NCBI GenBank assembly: GCA_017437965.1
Contig: JAFRWN010000136.1
Location: forward strand, 1-34,683
DNA length: 34,683 bases
Reading direction: 5' to 3'
Origin: Lachnospiraceae bacterium
GTDB taxonomy: Bacteria; Bacillota; Clostridia; Lachnospirales; Lachnospiraceae
Shown piece after piece: positions 23,119 through 30,973 of this stretch. The position numbers and the translations under genes are program-made. Numbering within the stretch: position 1 is the first letter of the stretch; each line of letters starts with the position of its first letter. The notes beneath the pieces were generated by a model. It was not told where the DNA came from, ran no database searches, and worked only from the letters and a program-made list of their open reading frames with translations.

Positions 23119-24771
23119 TCAGACCGTAAGTATCACAGCAAGTATCATAGGACGTCTCTTCATGCTCTTCCAGAAGAAATCCGCAAGAGCCTGCTTGATC
23201 TCGTTCTTTACACGGTTCATGTCGGTATAGCCATGGGCCATGCTGTACTCAAAAGCTTCGTTTGCCACAAATTTGGCTTCCTCAAGCAGGGTTTCCGACT
23301 CTTTTACATACACAAAACCTTTAGTCAGAAGCTCCGGACCGTTTGCAAGCACATCACTGCCTTCAAATACTGCCATTGAAACGACAACCAGACCGTTTTC
23401 GGAAAGATACTGTCTGTCGCGGAGTACTGCATTTCCGATATCTCCGACTCCAAGACCGTCAACCAGCCTCTGTTTTGCTGCCACATGAGTCGATATAACT
23501 GCTTTTTCCTTGGAAAGTTCAAGAACATCACCAGATTTCAGCATGATGACCTTTTCCTTGTCCATTCCGAGCGAAACCGCAATTTCTTTCTGGGCACTTC
23601 TGTGCCTATACTCTCCGTGAATAGGAATCGAATACATCGGTTTCAGAAGTGTATATATTATTTTCAGTTCCTCCTGGCAGGCATGGCCTGAAACATGGGT
23701 ATCCTGGAAAATAACCTTTGCGCCCTTTATCGAGAGTTCATTGATCACCTTTGAAACATTCTTTTCGTTACCTGGAATCGGGGTTGAGCTGAAGATTACA
23801 ACATCTCCGGGGCCGATTGAAACCTTCTTATGCAGGCTTGCAGCCATCCTTGAAAGTGCAGCCATCGATTCACCTTGCGAACCGGTTGTGATGATCACAA
23901 GTTTTTCGGGAGGATAGCTTGCCATTTCCTCGGTATCAATAAGAATTCCGTCATGGAGGTTGAGATAGCCGAGCTCGGCAGCGGTCTTTATGTAATTGAC
24001 CATGCTCCTGCCCTCTATCACTACCTTTCTGCCGAATTTATGGGCAGAATTTATTATCTGCTGAACCCTGTCCACGTTCGATGCAAAGGTTGCAACTATT
24101 ATCCTGTAGTTTATATTATCCGAAAAAATCGTATCAAAGGTCTTACCCACGGTTCTTTCGGACATTGTCATTCCGGGTTTTGTAGCATTGGTACTGTCCG
24201 CAAGAAGTGCAAGCAGACCTTCACGTCCAAGCTCACCAAAACGCTGAAGATCGATCGCGTCACCGAATACAGGTGTGAAATCAACCTTGAAATCACCTGT
24301 ATGAAGCACAACGCCGGCAGGTGAATGGATTGCAAGGGCTGCCGAATCCGAAATACTGTGATTGGTCCTAATGAACTCAACACTTAAACTTCCGGCATCC
24401 ACAACATCGCCAAAAGTCACCAGACGCAGATCCGTCGTCTCAAGAAGGCCGTGTTCTTCAAGCTTATGGCTGATGATTCCCAGCGTCAGCTTTGTTCCGT
24501 AGATCGGTACGTTTACGTCCGGAAGGACATAGGGAAGCGCACCGATATGATCCTCATGTCCGTGCGTAATGAAAAAGCCCTTTACTTTTGCGATATTTTC
24601 CTTCAGGTAGCTCACATCGGGAACAACCAGGTCTACACCCAGCATGTCATCGTCAGGGAAAGCAAGTCCGCAGTCCACAACAACTATCGAATCACCGTAC
24701 TCAAAAACGGTAATGTTCATACCGATCTGTTCAAGTCCGCCCAAAGGAATAATCTTGAATTTGTTACTCAT
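23119..24771 (-). CDS. rnj: ribonuclease J
   Basis: RNase J is a 5'-3' exo- and endonuclease that matures rRNA and degrades mRNA in Firmicutes. The metallo-beta-lactamase motif is THGHEDHIGALPY (His70-x-His72-x-Asp74-His75), with the beta-CASP region downstream (ALLADSTNA, SNVDRVQQI, GRSMVNYI, TTGSQGESMAAL, VSGHACQEEL, IPIHGEYRH). The 550-residue length fits J1/J2. Whether it is J1 or J2 cannot be said. A GAGG site lies ~12 nt before the ATG. The gene lies between yrzB and the mltG-like gene, an interruption of the order known from Bacillus. Confidence 0.96.
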   Translation of the reverse strand: MSNKFKIIPLGGLEQIGMNITVFEYGDSIVVVDCGLAFPDDDMLGVDLVVPDVSYLKENIAKVKGFFITHGHEDHIGALPYVLPDVNVPIYGTKLTLGIISHKLEEHGLLETTDLRLVTFGDVVDAGSLSVEFIRTNHSISDSAALAIHSPAGVVLHTGDFKVDFTPVFGDAIDLQRFGELGREGLLALLADSTNATKPGMTMSERTVGKTFDTIFSDNINYRIIVATFASNVDRVQQIINSAHKFGRKVVIEGRSMVNYIKTAAELGYLNLHDGILIDTEEMASYPPEKLVIITTGSQGESMAALSRMAASLHKKVSIGPGDVVIFSSTPIPGNEKNVSKVINELSIKGAKVIFQDTHVSGHACQEELKIIYTLLKPMYSIPIHGEYRHRSAQKEIAVSLGMDKEKVIMLKSGDVLELSKEKAVISTHVAAKQRLVDGLGVGDIGNAVLRDRQYLSENGLVVVSMAVFEGSDVLANGPELLTKGFVYVKESETLLEEAKFVANEAFEYSMAHGYTDMNRVKNEIKQALADFFWKSMKRRPMILAVILTV

Positions 24772-24777
24772 TTTTTG

Positions 24778-25035
24778 TTAAACCTCAATGTCGACATCGT
24801 CAAGCAAAGAGGAAAAATAGTTTGAAACCGCATCCAGCTCAATATCATCGTCAGGCATTACGTAAACGATCTCGTCATTATCGTCCGTAAGCTTTTTAAG
24901 GATATAGGCCTCATCACTGTTCTCATAGTCTTCCGTCACAAGAAGATAATCAAAACCGCCGATACGGGCCTGTTCGATAACCTCAAACATTACCTCTTCA
25001 CCGTCATCTGTTATAAATTTTACCTTGTCTTCCAT
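24778..25035 (-). CDS. yrzB: DUF1292 family protein (YrzB)
   Basis: A small acidic cytoplasmic protein of 85 residues, starting EDKVKFITDDGEEVMFEVIE and continuing with FDYLLVTEDY and DEIVYVMPDDD, the DUF1292 pattern. Its function is not known. I chose ATG 25035, with a GGAAAAG site just upstream, over an in-frame start at 25101 that would overlap ruvX. The 16-nt gap to ruvX and 6-nt gap to the RNase J gene indicate cotranscription. The ireB-ruvX-yrzB order is widely conserved in Firmicutes. Confidence 0.9.
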   Translation of the reverse strand: MEDKVKFITDDGEEVMFEVIEQARIGGFDYLLVTEDYENSDEAYILKKLTDDNDEIVYVMPDDDIELDAVSNYFSSLLDDVDIEV

Positions 25036-25051
25036 TATTCTTTTCCAATCT

Positions 25052-25516
25052 TCACTGTATTTTCTGCTCAATTTCGGCTTTCTTGTCAGGATTGTTTGCA
25101 AGATAATCGAGGTAGGACTGCAGGATTATTCCGGCAGCAACCGTGTCAACCACTTCTGCCTTCTTCTTGTAGTCAAGGCCGGCTTCGTCAAGATACCTGT
25201 GTGCACTTACCGTTGTCAGTCTTTCATCCCAGAGTATTACCTCAAGGCCTGTGCGCCTCTTAAGTGTTTCGGCAAATTCTTCCGTCTCCTTTGCCCTCGT
25301 TCCGGCTTCGGAGTCCAGCTTTATCGGATAGCCGAGTACAATAAGGTTTACACCCTTTTCCTCGATCAGTTCTTCAATCCTTGCAAAAGTCTGTCTGAGC
25401 TTGTTTGCATGCTTTCTTCTGATTGTTTCAAGGCCCTGTGCCGTGATAAGAAGCGGATCACTTAATGCCACTCCTACAGTCACAGAACCATAATCAAGTC
25501 CTAATATTCTTAACAT
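25052..25516 (-). CDS. ruvX: RuvX/YqgF-family Holliday junction resolvase-like nuclease
   Basis: A 154-residue RNase H-fold protein. The first acidic residue is in [17 protein letters not shown] (Asp8), the conserved glycine-rich strand is [12 protein letters not shown], and the late motif is [13 protein letters not shown]. The family includes proteins implicated in pre-16S rRNA 5'-end processing and in junction resolution; the substrate here is undecided. GAGGA precedes the ATG at 25516. It follows ireB by 7 nt. Near RNase J, an rRNA-processing role is plausible. Confidence 0.93.
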   Translation of the reverse strand: MLRILGLDYGSVTVGVALSDPLLITAQGLETIRRKHANKLRQTFARIEELIEEKGVNLIVLGYPIKLDSEAGTRAKETEEFAETLKRRTGLEVILWDERLTTVSAHRYLDEAGLDYKKKAEVVDTVAAGIILQSYLDYLANNPDKKAEIEQKIQ

Positions 25517-25523
25517 AGTTCCT

Positions 25524-25772
25524 CTATTTCAGGTTCTTATCGATATAATCGCGAAGAAGCTCCTCGATCAGCTCGTCGCGCTCAACCTTTGCAATAAGGT
25601 TTCTTGCACCCATGTGGCTGGTGATATAGGTCGGATCGCCGCTCATCAGGTAGCCTACAATCTGGCTAACCGGATCATAGCCTTTTTCAACAAGTGCAAC
25701 ATATACTGTAGAGAGCACGTCCCTTACGAAATGCTCTTCTCTTTTCTCAACTTCAAAATATTGTGTAGGCAT
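25524..25772 (-). CDS. ireB: IreB family regulatory phosphoprotein (UPF0297)
   Basis: IreB is a small dimeric protein that is phosphorylated by the PASTA kinase IreK in Enterococcus and affects cephalosporin resistance. The 82-residue product has the family core [34 protein letters not shown] and NARxLI-like [19 protein letters not shown] chose ATG 25772, preceded by GAAAGGA at good spacing; an in-frame start at 25814 would lie in the promoter leader and adds unrelated residues. It is the first gene of a nine-gene run reaching 18970. The N-terminal threonine (Thr3) could be a phosphosite, but that is inference. Confidence 0.93.
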   Translation of the reverse strand: MPTQYFEVEKREEHFVRDVLSTVYVALVEKGYDPVSQIVGYLMSGDPTYITSHMGARNLIAKVERDELIEELLRDYIDKNLK

Positions 25773-25820
25773 ATAACATCCTTTCTCCCTGGTTTCGGGA
25801 AAACAAAATTTCACATATAT

Positions 25821-25849
25821 ATGATACCATTTCAGCCTGAAAATATCAA
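25821..25849 (-). promoter_or_regulatory. sigma-A promoter of the ireB-ruvX-rnj operon
   Basis: On the minus strand TTGATA (25844-25849) and TATCAT (25821-25826) are 17 nt apart, with TGG before the -10 giving an extended -10. A 13-bp palindrome, TTTCAG-N-CTGAAA (25830-25842), fills most of the spacer. The leader is about 40 nt long. The upstream mtaB gene ends at 25877 without a clear terminator, so read-through is possible. Confidence 0.8.
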
Positions 25850-25876
25850 GTTTTTTATTGATTAATCACAGACTGT

Positions 25877-27262
25877 TCAAACTTCTGCAAACACCATATT
25901 TTTAAGCCTTTTTCCGCTCATTCTGACCATCACTATATCTCCGGGGGAGGCTTCTTTTGCTTCAAATATTGTTTTTACATACTCCTCGGTATGCCCTGTC
26001 ATGTAAATTTTACCGTCAAACTCTATTATTTCCTCGCAAAGTACGTTTCTGAACTCATCTACGAAGGAATTTTCGTAGTCGATTCTGAGCTTTTCTTCTA
26101 TCTCGGCAAGCTTTTTTGCCCGCTCTCCCTTGACATTATTATCAAGCTGATCTGGCATCCCCGCCGCCTTAGTACCTTTTCGTACTGAATATGGAAATAT
26201 ATGGATTGCCGAAAAGCCTATTTTCTCAGCAAATTCACAGCATTCTTCAAACTCTTCTTTGGTTTCACCCGGGAAACCGACAATGATATCTGTGGTAATC
26301 GAGGGTTTATAATAGTATTCCCTAAGAATATCACAGGCTTTTTCATACATCACAGTGTCATACTTACGGTTCATACGCTTAAGCACTCCATCACTTCCGC
26401 TCTGAAGGGAAAGATGGAAATGTGGCATGAACCTGGTACATTTCGAGAGTCTCTCAACAAACTCTTCAGTAATAATTCTTGGTTCTACCGACCCGGTACG
26501 AATTCTTTCTATACCTTCAATTTCTGAAATTTTCTCAATCAGTTCAAGTAATGGCATTCTTCCGTCATCGGTCTTAAGATTTGCCTGCTCACGCACCGAA
26601 TAATCCTCAAGACCATAGCTTGAAAGATGGATTCCCGTAAGAACAACCTCTTTAAACCCTCTTTCAGCAAGGCTTTTTACCTCATTCAGAACACTTTCCG
26701 GCTTTCGGGAGCTGATGCGTCCACGGGCATACGGAATAATACAATATGAGCAGAACTGATTGCAGCCATCCTGGATTTTTATATCAACACGCAGGTTTTT
26801 ATAGTCCGAAATCGTGCAGAGTTCTTCATAGTCCTGTTCGTCGTTGTTCATGACAATTACAGGTTTTTCTTTATTTTCAGGGTTTTCAAGGCAGGAAACA
26901 AGATACTCATTTACAATATCTGCCACCTTGTTTTTGAGCCTGTTTCCGATCAGGACATTTACTGCCCCGTCTTTTTCCAGTTCTTCCGCGCTTTCCTGTA
27001 CATAACATCCCACAGCAACAATTACAGCCTCGGGATTCATGGATTTTGCACGGTGAAGCATCTGCCTTGACTTTCTGTCGGCAATGTTGGTCACGGTGCA
27101 GGTATTAACCACATATATGTCGGCAATTTCCTTAAAGTCAACAGGAACTGCACCATATGACATGAAGCACTGGCGCATCACCTCGGTTTCATAGGCATTG
27201 ACCTTGCAGCCAAGTGAAAAAAATGCCGCCTTTTTGTTCAGAAGAAGGTTTTTCAAATACAT
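25877..27262 (-). CDS. mtaB: tRNA t6A37 methylthiotransferase MtaB
   Basis: MtaB adds a methylthio group to t6A at position 37 of ANN-decoding tRNAs. The N-terminal domain has cysteines Cys19 (FSLGCKVNAYETE, the MtaB-type signature), Cys55 (VVNTCTVTN) and Cys86 for one iron-sulfur cluster. The radical-SAM cluster motif is DGCNQFCSYCIIPYARGR (Cys167, Cys171, Cys174), and a TRAM-like RNA-binding domain occupies the last ~65 residues. The CKVNxYE motif separates it from MiaB and RimO. Length, 461 residues, is slightly above average. It starts at 27262 after an AAGGAAAGG site and is divergent from the HPr-like gene. I cannot identify its promoter with confidence. Confidence 0.94.
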   Translation of the reverse strand: MYLKNLLLNKKAAFFSLGCKVNAYETEVMRQCFMSYGAVPVDFKEIADIYVVNTCTVTNIADRKSRQMLHRAKSMNPEAVIVAVGCYVQESAEELEKDGAVNVLIGNRLKNKVADIVNEYLVSCLENPENKEKPVIVMNNDEQDYEELCTISDYKNLRVDIKIQDGCNQFCSYCIIPYARGRISSRKPESVLNEVKSLAERGFKEVVLTGIHLSSYGLEDYSVREQANLKTDDGRMPLLELIEKISEIEGIERIRTGSVEPRIITEEFVERLSKCTRFMPHFHLSLQSGSDGVLKRMNRKYDTVMYEKACDILREYYYKPSITTDIIVGFPGETKEEFEECCEFAEKIGFSAIHIFPYSVRKGTKAAGMPDQLDNNVKGERAKKLAEIEEKLRIDYENSFVDEFRNVLCEEIIEFDGKIYMTGHTEEYVKTIFEAKEASPGDIVMVRMSGKRLKNMVFAEV

Positions 27263-27312
27263 TCTTGTACCTTTCCTTGTTATTTCTATGTTCGGACAAT
27301 AAATATAAAAAA

Positions 27313-27340
27313 TTCCTTTGATGTATTGACATTTAAGGAA
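27313..27340. promoter_or_regulatory. inverted repeat over the HPr-like gene promoter
   Basis: A 28-bp dyad: outer arms TTCCTT (27313-27318) and AAGGAA (27335-27340), a 2-bp mismatch on each side, inner arms ATGT and ACAT, and a 4-bp centre. It covers the whole -35 box (27326-27331) of the plus-strand promoter and lies ~50 bp upstream of mtaB, so a bound protein could affect both. No regulator is assigned. Confidence 0.45.
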
Positions 27341-27354
27341 AATATAAGTAAAAT
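27326..27354 (+). promoter_or_regulatory. sigma-A promoter of the HPr-like gene
   Basis: TTGACA (27326-27331) is followed by a 17-nt spacer and TAAAAT (27349-27354). The leader to the ATG at 27391 is about 30 nt and holds a strong AGGAGG ribosome site (27376-27381) 9 nt from the start. Confidence 0.85.
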
Positions 27355-27390
27355 ATTACATAGAAAAGTTATTTGAGGAGGAAACTACTT

Positions 27391-27624
27391 ATGGAAACAA
27401 TTCAGATCATGCTTAACTCAATAGATAAGGTTAAGAACTTCGTTAACGATGTTGCAAGATTCGATTCAGACTTTGACCTGATCTCCGGCAGATACGTAAT
27501 CGACGCTAAGTCAATCATGGGTATCTTCAGTCTTGATCTTTCAAAGCCCATCACTCTCAACATTCACTCAACCGAGAATGTAGAGCAGATTCTTGAGACC
27601 CTTAAGCCTTACACTGAGCAGTAA
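27391..27624 (+). CDS. HPr-like protein lacking the active-site histidine
   Basis: A 77-residue protein with the HPr fold signature around the regulatory serine: IDAKSIMGIFSLDL aligns with the Ser46 region of HPr (Ser41 here). An ungapped comparison with HPr from memory puts Ser10 where His15 should be and Asp12 in place of Arg17, so PTS phosphotransfer is not possible. This resembles Crh of Bacillus, which lost His15 but keeps the HPr-kinase serine and helps CcpA, though Crh has Gln there. I set the start at ATG 27391 after AGGAGG; an upstream in-frame TTG at 27373 lies over that site. It is a single-gene unit with its own promoter and terminator, divergent from mtaB and convergent with thiI. 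A Crh-like role is inference. Confidence 0.85.
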   Translation: METIQIMLNSIDKVKNFVNDVARFDSDFDLISGRYVIDAKSIMGIFSLDLSKPITLNIHSTENVEQILETLKPYTEQ

Positions 27625-27648
27625 GCTAAGTCTACCATAAGAATTTTT

Positions 27649-27680
27649 AAGAGTGTCCATTTTTGTGGGCACTCTTTTTT
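27649..27680 (+). terminator. rho-independent terminator of the HPr-like gene
   Basis: A 10-bp stem (AAGAGTGTCC / GGGCACTCTT, one G-T pair) with an 8-nt loop runs into a T tract on the plus strand. The convergent thiI gene ends 11 nt further on; read from the minus strand the hairpin is followed by A residues, so it is a poor terminator for thiI. Confidence 0.9.
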
Positions 27681-27690
27681 CGTAATTATT

Positions 27691-28869
27691 TTATTTAACG
27701 TGAATAACTTCTCTCGTATCAAGTGCAGTCTGCACCATTTCATCGATCTTTTCAGCCAGCAGCTTCTCAGATTTCTCAATTTGCGAAAGCTCGGGTTTTG
27801 TAACCGGATGCTTTGCCACAAAAATCGTACAGCAGTCCTCGAAAGGAAGCACGGAAGTCTCATAGCTTCCGATTTTTTCGGAAATTGCAATAATATCATC
27901 CTTATCAAAAGCAATCAGAGGCCTGAAAACAGGCATTTTACATACTGCATTTGTGCAGTTTAAGCTCTGCATGGTCTGGCTTGCGACCTGTCCGATGCTC
28001 TCTCCCGTAACAAGTGCAAGGCAGTTAGCCTTTTCGGCAATTTTCTCGGCAATCCTCATCATATAACGACGCATGATGACCGTAAGTTCCTCATGCGGGC
28101 AGGTCTGGTAGATATACATCTGGATGTCGGTAAAATTAACGACATGAAGATTGATGGCACCGGTATAGCGGCTGATGATTTTAGCAAGATCAACAACCTT
28201 CTGCTTTGCACGTTCGCTGGTATAGGGAGGCGCATGGAAATAGGTGGCATCAATGCTGACACCTCTTTTGGAGATCATGTAGCCGGCAACGGGAGAATCG
28301 ATTCCGCCGGACAAAAGAAGCATGGCTTTTCCATTGCAGCCGACAGGCATACCACCCGGTCCTTTGATATAGTCCGTAAAGATATAGGTCTTGTTTCTTA
28401 CCTCGATCGTGATGCTTTTCTCGGGATTATGTACATCAACCCTAAGCCCCGGAAAATCATCAAGAAGTACCTCTCCTATGTCTGCACAGATTTCCGGCGA
28501 AGTCTTAAAATAACTCTTATCTCCCCTTTTTGCAAAGCATTTGAAGGTGAAATTATGGTCGTCAAAGTAGTCTTTAACGAAGTCGACTGCACCCTTCTTG
28601 ACATCCTCCCATTCGGTCGAATCCACAACATAAACCGGAGCATATCCCTGGATACCGAAAATTGTTCCGAGTGCCTCTACGGCATCATCATAATCATAGC
28701 CATCGGGACATTCGACAAATACCCTGCCCTGCTCACGGTAAACATGGAAATCCACACCCTGCTTGTTTAAAGTATTTCTTACGTTGTTTACAAGGCAGCC
28801 CTCAAAATAGTTACGGTTCTTGCCCTTAAGTCCGATCTCGTTATATTTAAGTAAAAAAGCTTTGTACAT
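27691..28869 (-). CDS. thiI: tRNA 4-thiouridine synthase ThiI
   Basis: ThiI adenylates and thiolates uridine 8 of tRNA and can feed sulfur to thiazole synthesis. The N-terminal ferredoxin-like and THUMP domains cover ~1-165 (EIGLKGKNRNYFEG, HNPEKSITIEVRNK); the PP-loop is LLLSGGIDSPVAGY (~184-197). The C-terminal domain has FEDCCTIFVAKHP with the conserved cysteines at 346-347. The rhodanese domain of the E. coli enzyme is missing; 392 residues is the normal Firmicute form, which takes sulfur from a dedicated cysteine desulfurase. That enzyme is encoded 32 nt upstream. AAGGA precedes the ATG at 28869. Confidence 0.96.
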   Translation of the reverse strand: MYKAFLLKYNEIGLKGKNRNYFEGCLVNNVRNTLNKQGVDFHVYREQGRVFVECPDGYDYDDAVEALGTIFGIQGYAPVYVVDSTEWEDVKKGAVDFVKDYFDDHNFTFKCFAKRGDKSYFKTSPEICADIGEVLLDDFPGLRVDVHNPEKSITIEVRNKTYIFTDYIKGPGGMPVGCNGKAMLLLSGGIDSPVAGYMISKRGVSIDATYFHAPPYTSERAKQKVVDLAKIISRYTGAINLHVVNFTDIQMYIYQTCPHEELTVIMRRYMMRIAEKIAEKANCLALVTGESIGQVASQTMQSLNCTNAVCKMPVFRPLIAFDKDDIIAISEKIGSYETSVLPFEDCCTIFVAKHPVTKPELSQIEKSEKLLAEKIDEMVQTALDTREVIHVK

Positions 28870-28901
28870 CGTAAATTCCTTTGTAAAATTATTATTTTCA
28901 T

Positions 28902-30125
28902 TTACTTTTTAAAGAACTGCATATAGGTCGGCAGCTCCTCTTTTATTGTTTTTATCACATAATCAATCTCTTCTTCCGTATTGTCCGGCGAAAGAGAAAA
29001 TCTTAATGTCGTGTCGAGATATTCATTCGGAACACCGATAGCCTTAAGGCTTCCGCTGATTGCAGGATGGTTTGACGAGCAGGCCGACCCGCTTGACACA
29101 CAAATGCCCTTCATTTCAAGCACATGCAGGAAAACCTCGCTTTTTGCTTTCGGAAAACCGACACTTACTATGTGCGGTGCAGTTGCTCTTATTCTTGCCT
29201 TAAGTGTTTCTTCATCAAGAGTCTTTGGATCGTCAGTTTCTTCAAACATTGCATTAATCTTTATGCCGTCTATGTTTCCAACGCCGTTAAGTGCAAGCAG
29301 ACCTTTTACCAGCCTTTCCTTAAGCGCGTACATCTTTTCACAGTTTTCTTCGCGCTTTTTACAGTACTCACTTATCGCTGCAGTCATTCCGACTATGCCC
29401 GGGACATTTTCGGTTCCGGAACGCATATCCTTCTGCTGGCCGCCCCCGAAAATTATCGGGCTTATCTTTGTTTTATCTTTGATAAATATGAATCCGCAGC
29501 CCTTGGGACCATTGAATTTGTGTGAACTTACACTCATCAGGTCAACTCCGATTTTTTTCGGAAGTATTTTATATTTCGGAAAGCCCTGTATCGCATCAAC
29601 ATGATAAAGAGTCTTTGGATTCTTTGCCTTTACCGCCTTTGCAAGCGCTACTATATCAAGCACGGAACCGACCTCATTATTTACCATCATTGTACTTACA
29701 AGTATTGTGTCGTCTCTTACCAGCGAAGCAAGATATGAAGAATCCACCCTTCCCATACTGTCAGCTTTTGCAAATGTAATCTCATAACCCTCTTTTTCAA
29801 GGAAAAGCAAAGGATTATAGACAGAAGCATGCTCAAAATTTGTTGTAATTATATGCTTTCCGCGTCTTCTGTTGGCAAGCGCTGTACCAATGAGCGCCAT
29901 ATTGTTGGACTCAGTTCCGCCGGAGGTAAAAACTATCTCCTTTTCTTCGCATTTAAGCTCTGAAGCGATGGTTTTTCTGGCTTCATTCACAAGCTTTTCA
30001 GCATCCACACCCATAAAATGCCTGGACGAAGGATTTCCGTACATGTCAAAAAAAGCCTTTTTCATTTCGTCAAAGGCTTTTTCACTCAGTTTGGTTGTTG
30101 CTGCATTGTCTAAATATATGTTCAA
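28902..30125 (-). CDS. cysteine desulfurase (NifS/IscS family), ThiI partner
   Basis: This PLP enzyme takes sulfur from cysteine and hands it on as a persulfide. It starts with NIYLDNAATTKLSE, has TSGGTESNNMAL (~67-78), the cofactor aspartate in YHVDAIQGFPK, the PLP lysine in SVSSHKFNGPKG (Lys203) and the catalytic cysteine in SSGSACSSNHP (Cys349). The 407-residue length and the 32-nt spacing to thiI match the NifZ-type enzymes that serve ThiI. The start codon is TTG at 30125, with GAGG 9 nt upstream. No iscU or sufU is next to it, which favours thiouridine over general Fe-S assembly. Confidence 0.94.
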   Translation of the reverse strand: MNIYLDNAATTKLSEKAFDEMKKAFFDMYGNPSSRHFMGVDAEKLVNEARKTIASELKCEEKEIVFTSGGTESNNMALIGTALANRRRGKHIITTNFEHASVYNPLLFLEKEGYEITFAKADSMGRVDSSYLASLVRDDTILVSTMMVNNEVGSVLDIVALAKAVKAKNPKTLYHVDAIQGFPKYKILPKKIGVDLMSVSSHKFNGPKGCGFIFIKDKTKISPIIFGGGQQKDMRSGTENVPGIVGMTAAISEYCKKREENCEKMYALKERLVKGLLALNGVGNIDGIKINAMFEETDDPKTLDEETLKARIRATAPHIVSVGFPKAKSEVFLHVLEMKGICVSSGSACSSNHPAISGSLKAIGVPNEYLDTTLRFSLSPDNTEEEIDYVIKTIKEELPTYMQFFKK

Positions 30126-30161
30126 GATCGTTATCCTCTCATATTGCCTGCAATCTAAACC

Positions 30162-30190
30162 ATTATATATTTAATTTAAAGAAAAGTCAA
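30162..30190 (-). promoter_or_regulatory. sigma-A promoter of the cysteine desulfurase-thiI operon
   Basis: On the minus strand TTGACT (30185-30190) and TATAAT (30162-30167) are 17 nt apart. The leader of about 30 nt leads directly to the TTG start at 30125. The promoter lies in the 83-nt gap after rsmE, which holds no visible terminator. Confidence 0.87.
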
Positions 30191-30208
30191 TAATCACCTG
30201 CACTCATC

Positions 30209-30958
30209 TTAGTCATTCATACACTCGCACTCAAAGGAAAGAACTGACATAACAAAGAGTCCTGCGGTTTCGGTACGAAGGATTCTGTGACCGAGACTGA
30301 TGATTTTTGCGTCATTTTCTTTTGCAAATTGTACTTCAGCCTCCGAAAAGCCACCCTCAGGCCCGATAAAAACGGCACATGAATCCCTTTTTACAGTATT
30401 TTCAATTACTTTTTTTGAATATGCCATACCTTCGGCATTCTCATAGGGCAGAAGGATTTCCTTTCCCTCATCTTTTGCAAGCACAACAGCCTTTTTATAG
30501 TCTACCGGCTCATGTACCACAGGAATTATCGCTCGGCCCGACTGCTTTGCTGCTGACTCGGCAATCTTCTGCCAGCGCTCTGTTTTCTGTGATGCTTTTC
30601 TAGCATCCAGTTTAACCACCGAGCGTTCATTTATTACAGGGTAAATGTCATATACGCCCATCTCAACTGCTTTCTGTATGATCATTTCCATCTTGTCAGC
30701 CTTGGGAAGACCCTGGAATAAAGAGACTTTTAGTGACAGTTCTGCCTTGGATTCTTCTTTGGAAAGAACATCGAGCAATATCTCACTATCGTTAAATTCT
30801 TTAATTCTACAATTGTAGACAATGCCTTTACTGTCATTACATGACAAAACATCACCGACCTTCATGCGAAGCACATTTTTAATGTGATTCACATCAGAGC
30901 CGGTGATGGTAAGTTCATTGTCTGATATGTTGTCAGTTGGAATAAAGAATACAGACAT
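30209..30958 (-). CDS. rsmE: 16S rRNA (uracil-1498-N3)-methyltransferase
   Basis: RsmE methylates N3 of U1498 in 16S rRNA. An N-terminal PUA-like domain (SVFFIPTDNISDNELTITGS, NHIKNVLRMKVGD) precedes the SPOUT knot domain, with IQKAVEMGVYDIYPVI, the SAM-binding IGPEGGFSEAE and LGHRILRTETAGL. Length is normal (249 aa). The ATG at 30958 with AGGGAG upstream fits the family; an ATG at 30970 directly after the prmA stop is possible and adds four residues. It is last in the dnaK-dnaJ-prmA-rsmE run, an order found in many Firmicutes. Confidence 0.95.
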   Translation of the reverse strand: MSVFFIPTDNISDNELTITGSDVNHIKNVLRMKVGDVLSCNDSKGIVYNCRIKEFNDSEILLDVLSKEESKAELSLKVSLFQGLPKADKMEMIIQKAVEMGVYDIYPVINERSVVKLDARKASQKTERWQKIAESAAKQSGRAIIPVVHEPVDYKKAVVLAKDEGKEILLPYENAEGMAYSKKVIENTVKRDSCAVFIGPEGGFSEAEVQFAKENDAKIISLGHRILRTETAGLFVMSVLSFECECMND

Positions 30959-30973
30959 CTTCTCCCTCATTCA

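Noticed and set aside
27649..27680. Bidirectional terminator shared by the HPr-like gene and thiI
   Set aside because: On the minus strand the hairpin is followed by A residues rather than T residues, so it fits only the plus-strand gene.
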